Part shown: positions 1 through 5,689 of the stretch, piece by piece
How positions within the stretch are numbered: position 1 is the stretch's first letter
How the letters are laid out: each line of letters starts with the position of its first letter
From: an uncultured Eubacterium sp.
GTDB lineage: Bacteria; Bacillota; Clostridia; Lachnospirales; Lachnospiraceae
NCBI GenBank assembly: GCA_934358495.1
Contig: CAKRKO010000105.1
Span: forward strand, 1-7,240
DNA: 7,240 nt
Reading direction: 5' to 3'
The notes under the pieces: generated by a model
What the model was told of the DNA's origin: nothing
Database searches by the model: none
The model's input: only the letters and a program-made list of their open reading frames with translations
Made by a program: the position numbers and the translations under genes

Positions 1-777
1 CTGACCAACCTGGCACATGGAGATTTGATGATTCTTGGTACTTATATTTCACTTGTTATGACAAGAGCGCTTGGATGCAACCTGATCGTATCCGTTATCG
101 TATCTGTCATTGTTATGTGTGTACTCGGTTTCGTAATCCAACAGTTCCTTGTTAATAAGGTTATGGATAAAGGTGAGGCACCGGCATTGCTGGTAACATT
201 TGGACTTTCCATTTTCCTGTCCAACCTGATGTTAAAAATCTTCAGTGCGGATAACCAGTCTATTAACAATTCACTGTCATCCAAAAACGTAGTTACAACA
301 AATGTATTATCCATTTCTGCAAGCTACCTGACAAGCTTTATCATTGCATGTGTTATCATTATCGGACTGTCTCTGATAATGCAGAAAACAAACTTTGGCC
401 GTGCCATCCGCGCAACTTCTGATGATACAATGGCAGCAGAACTCATGGGTGTAAATACAAAACTGGCTTACGCAGCTGCAATGGTAATCTGTATGGGTAT
501 CACAGCAGTAGCAGGAACATTGGTTGGTTCAACATTCGTATTCTATCCGTCTTCCGGTACACAGTATCTGATCATCGCATTCGGTGTTGTAGTAATCGGC
601 GGTATGGGAAGCTTATTCGGAACTTTGATCGGTGGTATCGTACTTGGTGTTGCTCAGATCGTTGGTGGTTATGTCTTTGGATCCGGTGTTCAGATGCTGA
701 TCGCTTACATCGTATTGCTTGTAATCTTGGCACTGAGACCAAACGGACTGTTCGCAGCTTCTGCGGTAAGAAAGTAA
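1..777 (+). CDS. livH: Branched-chain amino acid ABC transporter permease LivH (5' truncated by window)
   Basis: This is one of the two inner-membrane channel subunits of a LivFGHMK-type high-affinity branched-chain amino acid importer. The frame is open from base 1, so the true start lies upstream; the ttg at 25 is not the start. The first codons read LTNLAHGD, the conserved N-terminal motif of LivH proteins (NLAHGDLMMLG type). The rest is strongly hydrophobic with several membrane spans. The cytoplasmic loop that contacts the ATPases is visible as RAIRATSDDTMAAELMGVN (codons 134-152), and the family's glycine-rich GGMGSLFGTLIGG is at codons 200-212. Visible length is 258 codons; LivH is usually near 290, so about 30 residues are missing. 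Its stop is 15 nt before livM, so the two are co-transcribed. Substrate is inferred from family; related uptake systems for amides or urea share this fold. Confidence 0.9.
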   Translation: MTNLAHGDLMILGTYISLVMTRALGCNLIVSVIVSVIVMCVLGFVIQQFLVNKVMDKGEAPALLVTFGLSIFLSNLMLKIFSADNQSINNSLSSKNVVTTNVLSISASYLTSFIIACVIIIGLSLIMQKTNFGRAIRATSDDTMAAELMGVNTKLAYAAAMVICMGITAVAGTLVGSTFVFYPSSGTQYLIIAFGVVVIGGMGSLFGTLIGGIVLGVAQIVGGYVFGSGVQMLIAYIVLLVILALRPNGLFAASAVRK

Positions 778-792
778 AGGGGGCTGACGAAT

Positions 793-1743
793 ATGAAGAA
801 AAAAATGAACCTGATCATCTTAATTGCGGTGATCGCAGTTATGTTTGTAATCATTCCGCAGGCCGGCTCACCGTATCTGCTGAATATTATTACTCTGATG
901 TGTCTGTATATGGCAATGAGCCAGATGTGGAACCTGCTTGGTGGTTACGCTGGTATGTTATCCCTTGGTATGCAGGCCTTCATCGGAATCGGTGGTTATT
1001 CACTGACTATCCTTTCGGTAAACTATGGCGTAAATATTTATCTTGCAATTATCATTGGTGCAGTGATCTGTGCATTGTTTGGACTTGCAGTATCTCCGGC
1101 AATCTTTAAGATGAGCGGTGTATATTTCGCAATCGGAACATGGATCATTGCAGAAGCATTAAATATTTTCTTCTCAAACTGGAAGTTTGTAGGTTACGCT
1201 CAGGACTGGAGTATCAGCACAGTATTCTCCCTGTCCAACAAACAGTTATATTACACCGCATTGATTGTGGCAGTGATCGCTGTATTAGTTGTATTCGGAC
1301 TTCTGAGAACAAAAACAGGTCTGGCACTTATGGCAATCCGTGACAGCGCATCCGCAGCTGAAACCATGGGTGTAGAGCTTTATAAAACAAAATTAAAATG
1401 TTATGTAATCGCATGCTTTATGATGGGTCTGATTGGTGGTGCTCAGTATATGCAGACCGCTTACATTAATCCATCCACAGGTTTCTCCGTCAACTGGACC
1501 ATCGCTATGACATTCGCTGTTATCATCGGTGGACTGGGAACCATGGAAGGACCGATCGTAGGATCCATATTATACGTAATTATCGTACAGATTATGTACA
1601 ACTATCCTGGTATGTCCAATATTGTACTTGGAATCATCGCAATTGTCGTTATCATGGTTGCGCCGGATGGTATTATGGGAACTTTGTATAAAAAGACTGG
1701 ATTCCAGATCTTATCACCAAGAAGAAGTATTCCAAAACATTAA
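793..1743 (+). CDS. livM: Branched-chain amino acid ABC transporter permease LivM
   Basis: This is the second channel subunit, pairing with LivH in the cytoplasmic membrane. The 316-residue protein is almost wholly hydrophobic. Conserved LivM segments are present: LLGGYAGMLSLGMQAFIGIGGY (about residues 48-69), the ATPase-contacting loop LALMAIRDSASAAETMGVE (177-195), and FAVIIGGLGTMEGPIVG (241-257). The start ATG at 793 follows an AGGGGG Shine-Dalgarno at 778-783 that begins right after the livH stop. The C-terminus ends in a short basic tail (PRRSIPKH). No livG or livF ATPase gene follows; a terminator comes about 20 nt after the stop, so livM is the last gene of its operon and the ATPases and binding protein must be upstream or elsewhere. 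Codon choice in livH and livM looks restricted (many ggt, gta, atc), as in well-expressed genes. Family assignment is firm; the exact substrate is not proven. Confidence 0.92.
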   Translation: MKKKMNLIILIAVIAVMFVIIPQAGSPYLLNIITLMCLYMAMSQMWNLLGGYAGMLSLGMQAFIGIGGYSLTILSVNYGVNIYLAIIIGAVICALFGLAVSPAIFKMSGVYFAIGTWIIAEALNIFFSNWKFVGYAQDWSISTVFSLSNKQLYYTALIVAVIAVLVVFGLLRTKTGLALMAIRDSASAAETMGVELYKTKLKCYVIACFMMGLIGGAQYMQTAYINPSTGFSVNWTIAMTFAVIIGGLGTMEGPIVGSILYVIIVQIMYNYPGMSNIVLGIIAIVVIMVAPDGIMGTLYKKTGFQILSPRRSIPKH

Positions 1744-1762
1744 TATAACCAACTTTCTAAAG

Positions 1763-1799
1763 AAGTCCCGCAGGTTTGAACATCTGCGGGACTTTGCTT
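1763..1799 (+). terminator. Rho-independent terminator of the liv operon
   Basis: A perfect 11-bp inverted repeat, AAGTCCCGCAG (1763-1773) and CTGCGGGACTT (1784-1794), encloses a 10-nt loop. The run after it is only TTTGCTT, with a T6 run slightly further on at 1805-1810, so the U-tract is imperfect. It lies 19 nt after the livM stop, where the operon should end. Confidence 0.85.
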
Positions 1800-1805
1800 A
1801 ATCAT

Positions 1806-1829
1806 TTTTTACGCATAAGTGCGTAAAAA
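1806..1829. repeat. 9-bp perfect inverted repeat behind the liv terminator
   Basis: TTTTTACGC (1806-1814) and GCGTAAAAA (1821-1829) pair around a 6-nt ATAAGT loop. The hairpin sits 12 nt after the liv terminator stem and about 95 nt before the deoC promoter. No T-run follows on either strand, so it is not a standard terminator by itself. It may be a backup hairpin or a dispersed repeat; its role is unknown. Confidence 0.5.
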
Positions 1830-1922
1830 GCTCTGCTTATGGTATCTATAAGTTATGGTGATTATTGCCCGGGAACGGCAGGAAAATACTTCATTGTTGT
1901 GACAATTTCTGAAAATGTCAGT

Positions 1923-1951
1923 TTGTATAGATTTTTTTAACAAAATATATT
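1923..1951 (+). promoter_or_regulatory. Probable SigA promoter of deoC-cdd
   Basis: TTGTAT (1923-1928), a 17-bp spacer and TATATT (1946-1951) give a reasonable vegetative promoter, placing the transcript start near 1958 and leaving a leader of about 28 nt. Just upstream TGACA (1900-1904) and TGTCA (1916-1920) form a short inverted repeat that could bind a regulator, but no known operator is recognised. An alternative -10, TATTAT, lies 2 nt further on. Confidence 0.5.
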
Positions 1952-1985
1952 ATCATGAAATCATTCGTAAAAATGAGGTAAAGAT

Positions 1986-2636
1986 ATGAAGAAAGAAGAA
2001 TTGTACAGATTTGTGGATCACACTGTGTTAAAGGCAGTCACAACCTGGAAAGAGATTCAGCAGTTGTGTCAGGAAGCACGATTTTTCAGAATGGCTTCTG
2101 TGTGTATTCCAAGCAGCTATGTAAAGCGTGCGCATGAATATTTTCCGGAATTAAACATTTGCACGGTTGTCGGTTTCCCACTTGGAAACGCAAGTACAGA
2201 GGCGAAACTGACAGAGACTCGCCAGGCACTGGAAGATGGTGCAAATGAGATTGATATGGTCATCAACCTCGGTATGGTAAAAAATCAGCAGTATCCGCAG
2301 GTGACAGAGGAGATTCGTCTGCTCAAGGAAGCAACAGGAGATAAGATTTTAAAAGTTATCATTGAGACCTGTTATCTGACAGAGGAAGAAAAAATCCGGA
2401 TGTGCGAAGCTGTGACAGAGGCAGGTGCAGATTTTATCAAGACCTCAACCGGATTCGGAACCGGTGGTGCGACATTGGAAGATGTAATCTTGATGAAGCA
2501 GCATGTGGGACCAAAGGTAAAGATCAAAGCGGCAGGTGGCATTCGTTCCAAAGAGGATATGGAAAATTATATCGCGGCAGGCTGCAGCCGAATTGGTACA
2601 AGCAGTGCGATCGCAATGCTGCAGGACGGAGAATAA
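1986..2636 (+). CDS. deoC: Deoxyribose-phosphate aldolase
   Basis: DeoC cleaves 2-deoxy-D-ribose 5-phosphate into glyceraldehyde 3-phosphate and acetaldehyde, the last step of deoxynucleoside breakdown in the cytoplasm. It is a class I aldolase of TIM-barrel fold. The 216 residues match the usual bacterial length. Visible landmarks are DHTVLKA (11-17), EIDMVINLGMVKN (88-100) with the active-site Asp at 90, GADFIKTSTGFGTGGAT (147-163) with the Schiff-base Lys at 152, and KIKAAGGIR (179-187) with the second active-site Lys at 181. These correspond to E. coli D102, K167 and K201. The ATG follows GAGG (1975-1978) at 7 nt. The stop is separated from cdd by a single base, so the pair is translationally close and surely one operon. 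All catalytic residues are present, so it should be active. Confidence 0.96.
   Translation: MKKEELYRFVDHTVLKAVTTWKEIQQLCQEARFFRMASVCIPSSYVKRAHEYFPELNICTVVGFPLGNASTEAKLTETRQALEDGANEIDMVINLGMVKNQQYPQVTEEIRLLKEATGDKILKVIIETCYLTEEEKIRMCEAVTEAGADFIKTSTGFGTGGATLEDVILMKQHVGPKVKIKAAGGIRSKEDMENYIAAGCSRIGTSSAIAMLQDGE
2628..2631 (+). promoter_or_regulatory. Shine-Dalgarno of cdd inside the end of deoC
   Basis: GGAG lies 6 nt before the ATG at 2638 and overlaps the last codons of deoC. It fixes the cdd start. A longer reading of the same frame from 2536 has no such site and would add 34 residues that do not resemble cytidine deaminases. Confidence 0.75.
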
Positions 2637-2637
2637 G

Positions 2638-3057
2638 ATGGATTTGACACAACTGATTCAGAAAGCACAGGAAGCAAAAGAAAAAGCATATGTGCCGTAT
2701 TCTGGTTTCCATGTTGGTGCAGCATTGCTGTGTAAAGACGGTACAATTTTTACCGGATGCAATATTGAGAATTCTGCTTACGGACCGACAAACTGTGCGG
2801 AGCGCACGGCCATATTTAAAGCGGTTTCGGAGGGGTATCGTGAGTTTAAAGCCATTGCGATCATCAGTGACAGCAAGGAGCTGACTTCCCCCTGTGGCGT
2901 CTGCCGTCAGGTGATGGCAGAGTTTTGTGAGCCGGATTTTGAAGTGATCATGTTAAGCTGTGATGGCAGATATGGTTCTGCAACTTTGGAAGAATTGTTG
3001 CCATATGCGTTTTCATTAAAAGAAGAAAAACTGGCAACAGCACCAGAACTTTCCTAA
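2638..3057 (+). CDS. cdd: Cytidine deaminase
   Basis: Cdd hydrolyses cytidine and deoxycytidine to uridine and deoxyuridine in pyrimidine salvage. At 139 residues it is the small homotetrameric type found in Bacillus. The zinc site is complete: NCAERTA (52-58) supplies Cys53 and the proton-shuttling Glu55, and PCGVC (85-89) supplies Cys86 and Cys89. The N-terminal YVPYSGFHVGAALL (18-31) and the ribose-binding NIEN (42-45) are also typical. I chose the ATG at 2638 because it lies 1 nt after the deoC stop, has its own Shine-Dalgarno, and begins the protein where the family begins. The pairing with deoC is common in Firmicutes and makes a deoxynucleoside catabolic unit. No clear terminator follows; the AT-only palindrome after the stop leads directly into the 6S promoter. 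Confidence 0.96.
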   Translation: MDLTQLIQKAQEAKEKAYVPYSGFHVGAALLCKDGTIFTGCNIENSAYGPTNCAERTAIFKAVSEGYREFKAIAIISDSKELTSPCGVCRQVMAEFCEPDFEVIMLSCDGRYGSATLEELLPYAFSLKEEKLATAPELS

Positions 3058-3075
3058 AAAAAATTGAATTTTTTA

Positions 3076-3104
3076 TTGTCAAGATGCACATAGTAAAGTA
3101 TAAT
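3076..3104 (+). promoter_or_regulatory. SigA promoter of the 6S RNA gene
   Basis: TTGTCA (3076-3081), exactly 17 bp, then a perfect TATAAT (3099-3104). A pure A/T stretch at 3056-3075 directly upstream could act as an UP element. The predicted start is near 3111. This is among the best promoters in the window, as expected for an abundant RNA. Confidence 0.85.
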
Positions 3105-3110
3105 CAGATA

Positions 3111-3297
3111 TAGCGAAAGCAATTCCTGGGGTGTACGAGAACCCTGCTATTTTGAACCTACATTTTCTTTTATGGGAATCTTATATTGCCGGCTGGATGC
3201 CAGGCCACCGAATTCGCAGTGGAAGGCAGAAGACCGGTTGCGGAAGCCCCCCTAGCGTTGCTAGGAGTCAAAATTGCAGGAACGGCACTCTGGGATC
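3111..3297 (+). ncRNA. ssrS: 6S RNA (SsrS)
   Basis: 6S RNA mimics an open promoter and sequesters the housekeeping-sigma form of RNA polymerase. The identification is from structure, read by eye. The ends pair as UCCUGGGGUG (3124-3133) with CACUCUGGGA (3286-3295). After an internal loop, CCUGC (3143-3147) pairs with GCAGG (3276-3280), and AUUUUGA (3149-3155) with UCAAAAU (3268-3274). A large central bubble follows, with 5' strand about 3156-3187, and its 3' strand carries the small hairpin CCUAGC-GUU-GCUAGG (3251-3265), a known 6S trait. A distal arm pairs CCGG (3189-3192) with CCGG (3234-3237), UGCC with GGCA, and CCAC (3205-3208) with GUGG (3219-3222). The end sequences resemble those of E. 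coli SsrS. The rod of about 172 nt fits the family. The 3' end is uncertain: transcription probably runs to the terminator near 3391 and is trimmed back. Confidence 0.85.
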
Positions 3298-3352
3298 ACA
3301 AAAGATAAAGATTTACTTTACAAAAGATAAAATAATAAAATACAAAAGATAA
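3298..3352 (+). repeat. Three copies of ACAAAAGATAA at an exact 22-nt period
   Basis: The 11-mer ACAAAAGATAA begins at 3298, 3320 and 3342, each 22 nt after the last. The 11 nt between copies are A/T-rich and not conserved. The block fills the gap between the closing stem of 6S RNA and its terminator, so it should be an unstructured 3' trailer of the primary transcript. Function is unknown. Confidence 0.75.
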
Positions 3353-3354
3353 TG

Positions 3355-3391
3355 TCAGGCATGATGTGAAAGCATCATGCCTGATTTTTTT
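3355..3391 (+). terminator. Rho-independent terminator of the 6S RNA transcript
   Basis: A perfect 12-bp stem, TCAGGCATGATG (3355-3366) with CATCATGCCTGA (3373-3384), encloses a 6-nt loop TGAAAG and is followed by seven T residues (3385-3391). It should end the 6S transcript and any read-through from deoC-cdd, isolating the next gene. Confidence 0.95.
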
Positions 3392-3400
3392 GCATACACT
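3372..3400 (+). promoter_or_regulatory. Possible SigE-type (mother-cell) promoter of the SpoIID-like gene
   Basis: CATACACT (3393-3400) matches the -10 consensus of the sporulation sigma factor SigE (CATACAMT) at every position. GCATCAT (3372-3378), 14 bp upstream, matches the -35 consensus KMATATT at 5 of 7 positions. The start would be near 3407, giving a 27-nt leader with a Shine-Dalgarno. The -35 lies inside the descending arm of the 6S terminator. Consensus values are from memory of Bacillus subtilis. A SigA-like -10, TATGAT (3405-3410), is a weaker alternative without a good -35. Confidence 0.45.
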
Positions 3401-3433
3401 AGCATATGATGTTACAGAAGGGACAGGCGGTGT

Positions 3434-5431
3434 ATGGATACAAAGACAAGGCAGAATTATGGACGCAGATACATGGAAAAAAGAATACGGAAAAAGCGCA
3501 GATACAAAAGGCAGATAAAAATCTTTCTTGTGTGTATGCTTATTTTTGTGGGAGTAATTGTGATAAGTGCAGAAAAAAAGGAGCAGGTGAAAGTACAAAA
3601 TATGAAGGAGGATCAGGTGGCGGCTGCTGAACTGGCGGGATATCTTCAGGCGGCATTTCTGACTCCGGAGGAAACAAGGAAGCTGGTGCTTTCTGAGGTT
3701 CATGATCCCCTGACAGGTGAAGATGTTCAGGTTATACTGCAGAAGCTTGAAATGGAGCAGAGCTGGGAGAAGTTTGCTGCATTGCTGAAGGAAAATGGAG
3801 CAGACTTGCAGGAAGTGGCATCACAGCAAAACTTGACAAGAGAGACGTGGTGCCAGTGCTATGATCTGCTGTTAGAGAAACTTCAGGTAAAAGATTCCGT
3901 GACGGAAGTGGAACTTCAATATTTGGGAAAAGTGCCGGGAGAACAGCGGATCATGGCGGATAACGGAGATTATGACTGCGATCTGCAAAGCTGTCAGATG
4001 ACATATGGAAAACGCTATGTGGTCTATGTGCAGGAAAATCTGGTTTTGGGGATAAAAAGAGAACTGGAGCAGGGAAAAAGCGAAGTAGATGAAGATGTGG
4101 CAAACGGTGGAGAAAAGGAAAATAGCGGACAGGGAAAAGATACTCTTACTATCCCGGTTCCGCAAACGGTACGCGTGCTTCTGACGCAGGATCATGGCCA
4201 GAAACCGGAGCGTCAGTCTGTATTTGTGTCTGGGACTGGGACCTGGAAACTACATGCGAATCCAGGACAGATAGAACAGGTTTTTGAGGAAAATGTGGTT
4301 TCTGACTGTGGAGCATGGATGACAGAACATGGGACATCCGAAGTGACAGCAGAAGCAGTGGATGGTGGAGAGATACGTTTGACGGATGAGAATGGTACAG
4401 TAAAAGGAAGTTACGATGGTACCTTACATATTTATCAGAAAGTGGGCGGGGCGGCTTACTGGGTGGTAAATGAGCTTGGGATGGAAGCCTATCTGTGTGG
4501 TGTGGTTCCGGGGGAAATGCCGGCGTCTTTTGCGTCGGAGGCGTTAAAAGCACAGGCGGTATGCGCCAGAACCTATGCGGCCATGCAGGTGCTTGGCACC
4601 GCCTATGAGGAGTATCATGCGGATGTGGACGATACCACAGCCTGTCAGGTGTATCTGCCGGAAAATGAAAATCAGCCATCAACAGATGCGGTAAATGCCA
4701 CGGCGGGGCAGATTCTTACCTATCAGGGGATGATTGCATCAGTGTATTATTTTTCTACATCCTGCGGATATACGACGGGACTGGAAGCCTGGCAGCAGGA
4801 ACCTTTGGCATATCTGGGAATACAGAGTTTAGTATTGGATCCATCAGTAACCGGTGATATGGATGCTTTTTTGCGGAATGGGCAGGTGAAAACATATGAC
4901 AGTGAGAGCCGTTTTTTTCGATGGAAAGCAGTGTTGCAGACAGGAGTGGATGACGGAAAACTGCTGCAGAGCATTCAGACTGCGGCAGATCAGAAGGACG
5001 GAAAAGTGTATCTGACAGACGCAGCGGGAACGCAGATACAGGATACCTCGGCGCTTGGAGGTTGCACGGGAATAAGCATAGTGGACCGGGCAGAATCTGG
5101 CTGCGTCACAGATCTGTGCCTGAATTTTGTGAGCGGAACGGCGCATATTTACAATGAAAATACGATTCGGAAAATTTTGTGGAGTGTATGTGTTTCCTTA
5201 ACGGATAAAAATGGAAACAGTGCAGATACTCTTACTATGCTTCCGAGTGCCTTTTTTTCAATCGATGCAAAAGAAAATGGAATTTACGAGATTTATGGCG
5301 GCGGGCTTGGACACGGTATTGGCATGAGCCAGTATGGTGCAGATGGTATGGCAAAAAGCGGAATGGTGTATACAGATGTTTTGGAGAAATTTTTCCCGGG
5401 AACGTTGCTGTACAAGAGTGGAAGCAAATAA
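3434..5431 (+). CDS. SpoIID/LytB-domain protein with a long N-terminal extension
   Basis: This is a membrane-anchored protein with an extracytoplasmic SpoIID/LytB domain, a family that acts on peptidoglycan (SpoIID is a lytic transglycosylase in spore engulfment; LytB stimulates an amidase). A basic cytoplasmic tail (1-27) precedes one membrane segment (about 28-46). Residues 47-235 are a mostly helical, acidic region I do not recognise, ending in a low-complexity linker (about 211-236). The domain starts near 238 (TIPVPQTVRVLLT). Landmarks are MEAYLCGVVPGEMP (350-363), where Glu361 matches the proposed catalytic Glu of SpoIID, ALKAQAVCARTYA (370-382), VYYFSTSCGYT (437-447), and the signature GGGLGHGIGMSQYGA (622-636). 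About 130 less conserved residues (465-600) separate the two halves. It is 665 residues; B. subtilis SpoIID is about 340, so this is a relative rather than plain SpoIID. AGAAGGGA (3416-3423) precedes the start at a slightly long distance; Met14 (3473) is an alternative start. No clear terminator follows. Confidence 0.88.
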   Translation: MDTKTRQNYGRRYMEKRIRKKRRYKRQIKIFLVCMLIFVGVIVISAEKKEQVKVQNMKEDQVAAAELAGYLQAAFLTPEETRKLVLSEVHDPLTGEDVQVILQKLEMEQSWEKFAALLKENGADLQEVASQQNLTRETWCQCYDLLLEKLQVKDSVTEVELQYLGKVPGEQRIMADNGDYDCDLQSCQMTYGKRYVVYVQENLVLGIKRELEQGKSEVDEDVANGGEKENSGQGKDTLTIPVPQTVRVLLTQDHGQKPERQSVFVSGTGTWKLHANPGQIEQVFEENVVSDCGAWMTEHGTSEVTAEAVDGGEIRLTDENGTVKGSYDGTLHIYQKVGGAAYWVVNELGMEAYLCGVVPGEMPASFASEALKAQAVCARTYAAMQVLGTAYEEYHADVDDTTACQVYLPENENQPSTDAVNATAGQILTYQGMIASVYYFSTSCGYTTGLEAWQQEPLAYLGIQSLVLDPSVTGDMDAFLRNGQVKTYDSESRFFRWKAVLQTGVDDGKLLQSIQTAADQKDGKVYLTDAAGTQIQDTSALGGCTGISIVDRAESGCVTDLCLNFVSGTAHIYNENTIRKILWSVCVSLTDKNGNSADTLTMLPSAFFSIDAKENGIYEIYGGGLGHGIGMSQYGADGMAKSGMVYTDVLEKFFPGTLLYKSGSK

Positions 5432-5620
5432 AGGAAAATATGCGTCTGCTGGAAAGCAGGATAGTGAAATTTTAAGCAGATCAGTATCGCAGATAATGCA
5501 GGCTAAGAGTTGGAAAAGAAAGGCTGTGAGAAAAAACTTGCTGAAATTGGAAAAATCTGATATCCTATCGGAATGTGAATGCAGAATAAGTAAAGCGACT
5601 GCGTTCATGAGCAAGTAGCG

Positions 5621-5645
5621 AAAGCGGATTGCGAATGTCTGCTTT
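5621..5645 (+). repeat. 8-bp hairpin in the spacer before yihY
   Basis: AAAGCGGA (5621-5628) pairs with TCTGCTTT (5638-5645), one pair being G-U, around a 9-nt loop. It lies at the end of a 258-nt spacer (5432-5689) in which I see no gene, no good promoter and no terminator. The GCG-rich block 5590-5645 looks unlike the rest of the spacer and may be part of a dispersed repeat; this cannot be tested from one window. Confidence 0.35.
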
Positions 5646-5664
5646 ATTATACAAGAGACCGTGA

Positions 5665-5678
5665 TTTTGTATACAAAA
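5665..5678. promoter_or_regulatory. Perfect 14-bp palindrome, possible operator for yihY
   Basis: TTTTGTATACAAAA is a perfect palindrome ending at the Shine-Dalgarno of the next gene. Its core TTGTATACAA resembles operators of GntR-type repressors such as B. subtilis GntR. A second TATACAA half-site lies exactly 22 bp upstream (5648-5654 against 5670-5676). A protein bound here would block transcription or translation of yihY. No regulator gene is adjacent, so the binder is unknown. Confidence 0.4.
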
Positions 5679-5689
5679 GGGGAGAACAT

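Noticed and set aside
2536..2637. N-terminal extension of 34 residues for cytidine deaminase
   Set aside because: It overlaps deoC in another frame, lacks a Shine-Dalgarno and goes beyond the normal start of the family; ATG 2638 has GGAG 6 nt upstream.
3056..3074. A/T palindrome after cdd as a terminator
   Set aside because: The arms are only A and T around a single G, too unstable for a terminator hairpin; it is better read as an A/T-rich region upstream of the 6S promoter.
3131..3352. Possible 73-codon protein
   Set aside because: It overlaps the 6S RNA structure, has no ribosome-binding site, and its composition is that of structured RNA and an A-rich tail.
3296..3703. Open frame of 135 codons on the minus strand
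   Set aside because: It crosses the 6S terminator and the antisense of the SpoIID-like N-terminus; the Phe, His and Ser-rich sequence is an artefact of A-rich coding on the other strand.
4149..4682. Open frame of 177 codons on the minus strand
   Set aside because: It lies wholly inside the SpoIID-like gene, is rich in Pro, His and Ser from reading antisense codons, and has no recognisable family or start signal.
5334..5618. Frame of 94 codons running out of the SpoIID-like gene into the spacer
   Set aside because: Half of it is the shadow of the conserved C-terminus. The remaining 40 or so codons have an ATG but no Shine-Dalgarno and no recognisable motif.
5645..5653. TATTAT or TATACA as the -10 of a yihY promoter
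   Set aside because: No TTGACA-like sequence lies 16-18 bp upstream of either, so I could not support a promoter.
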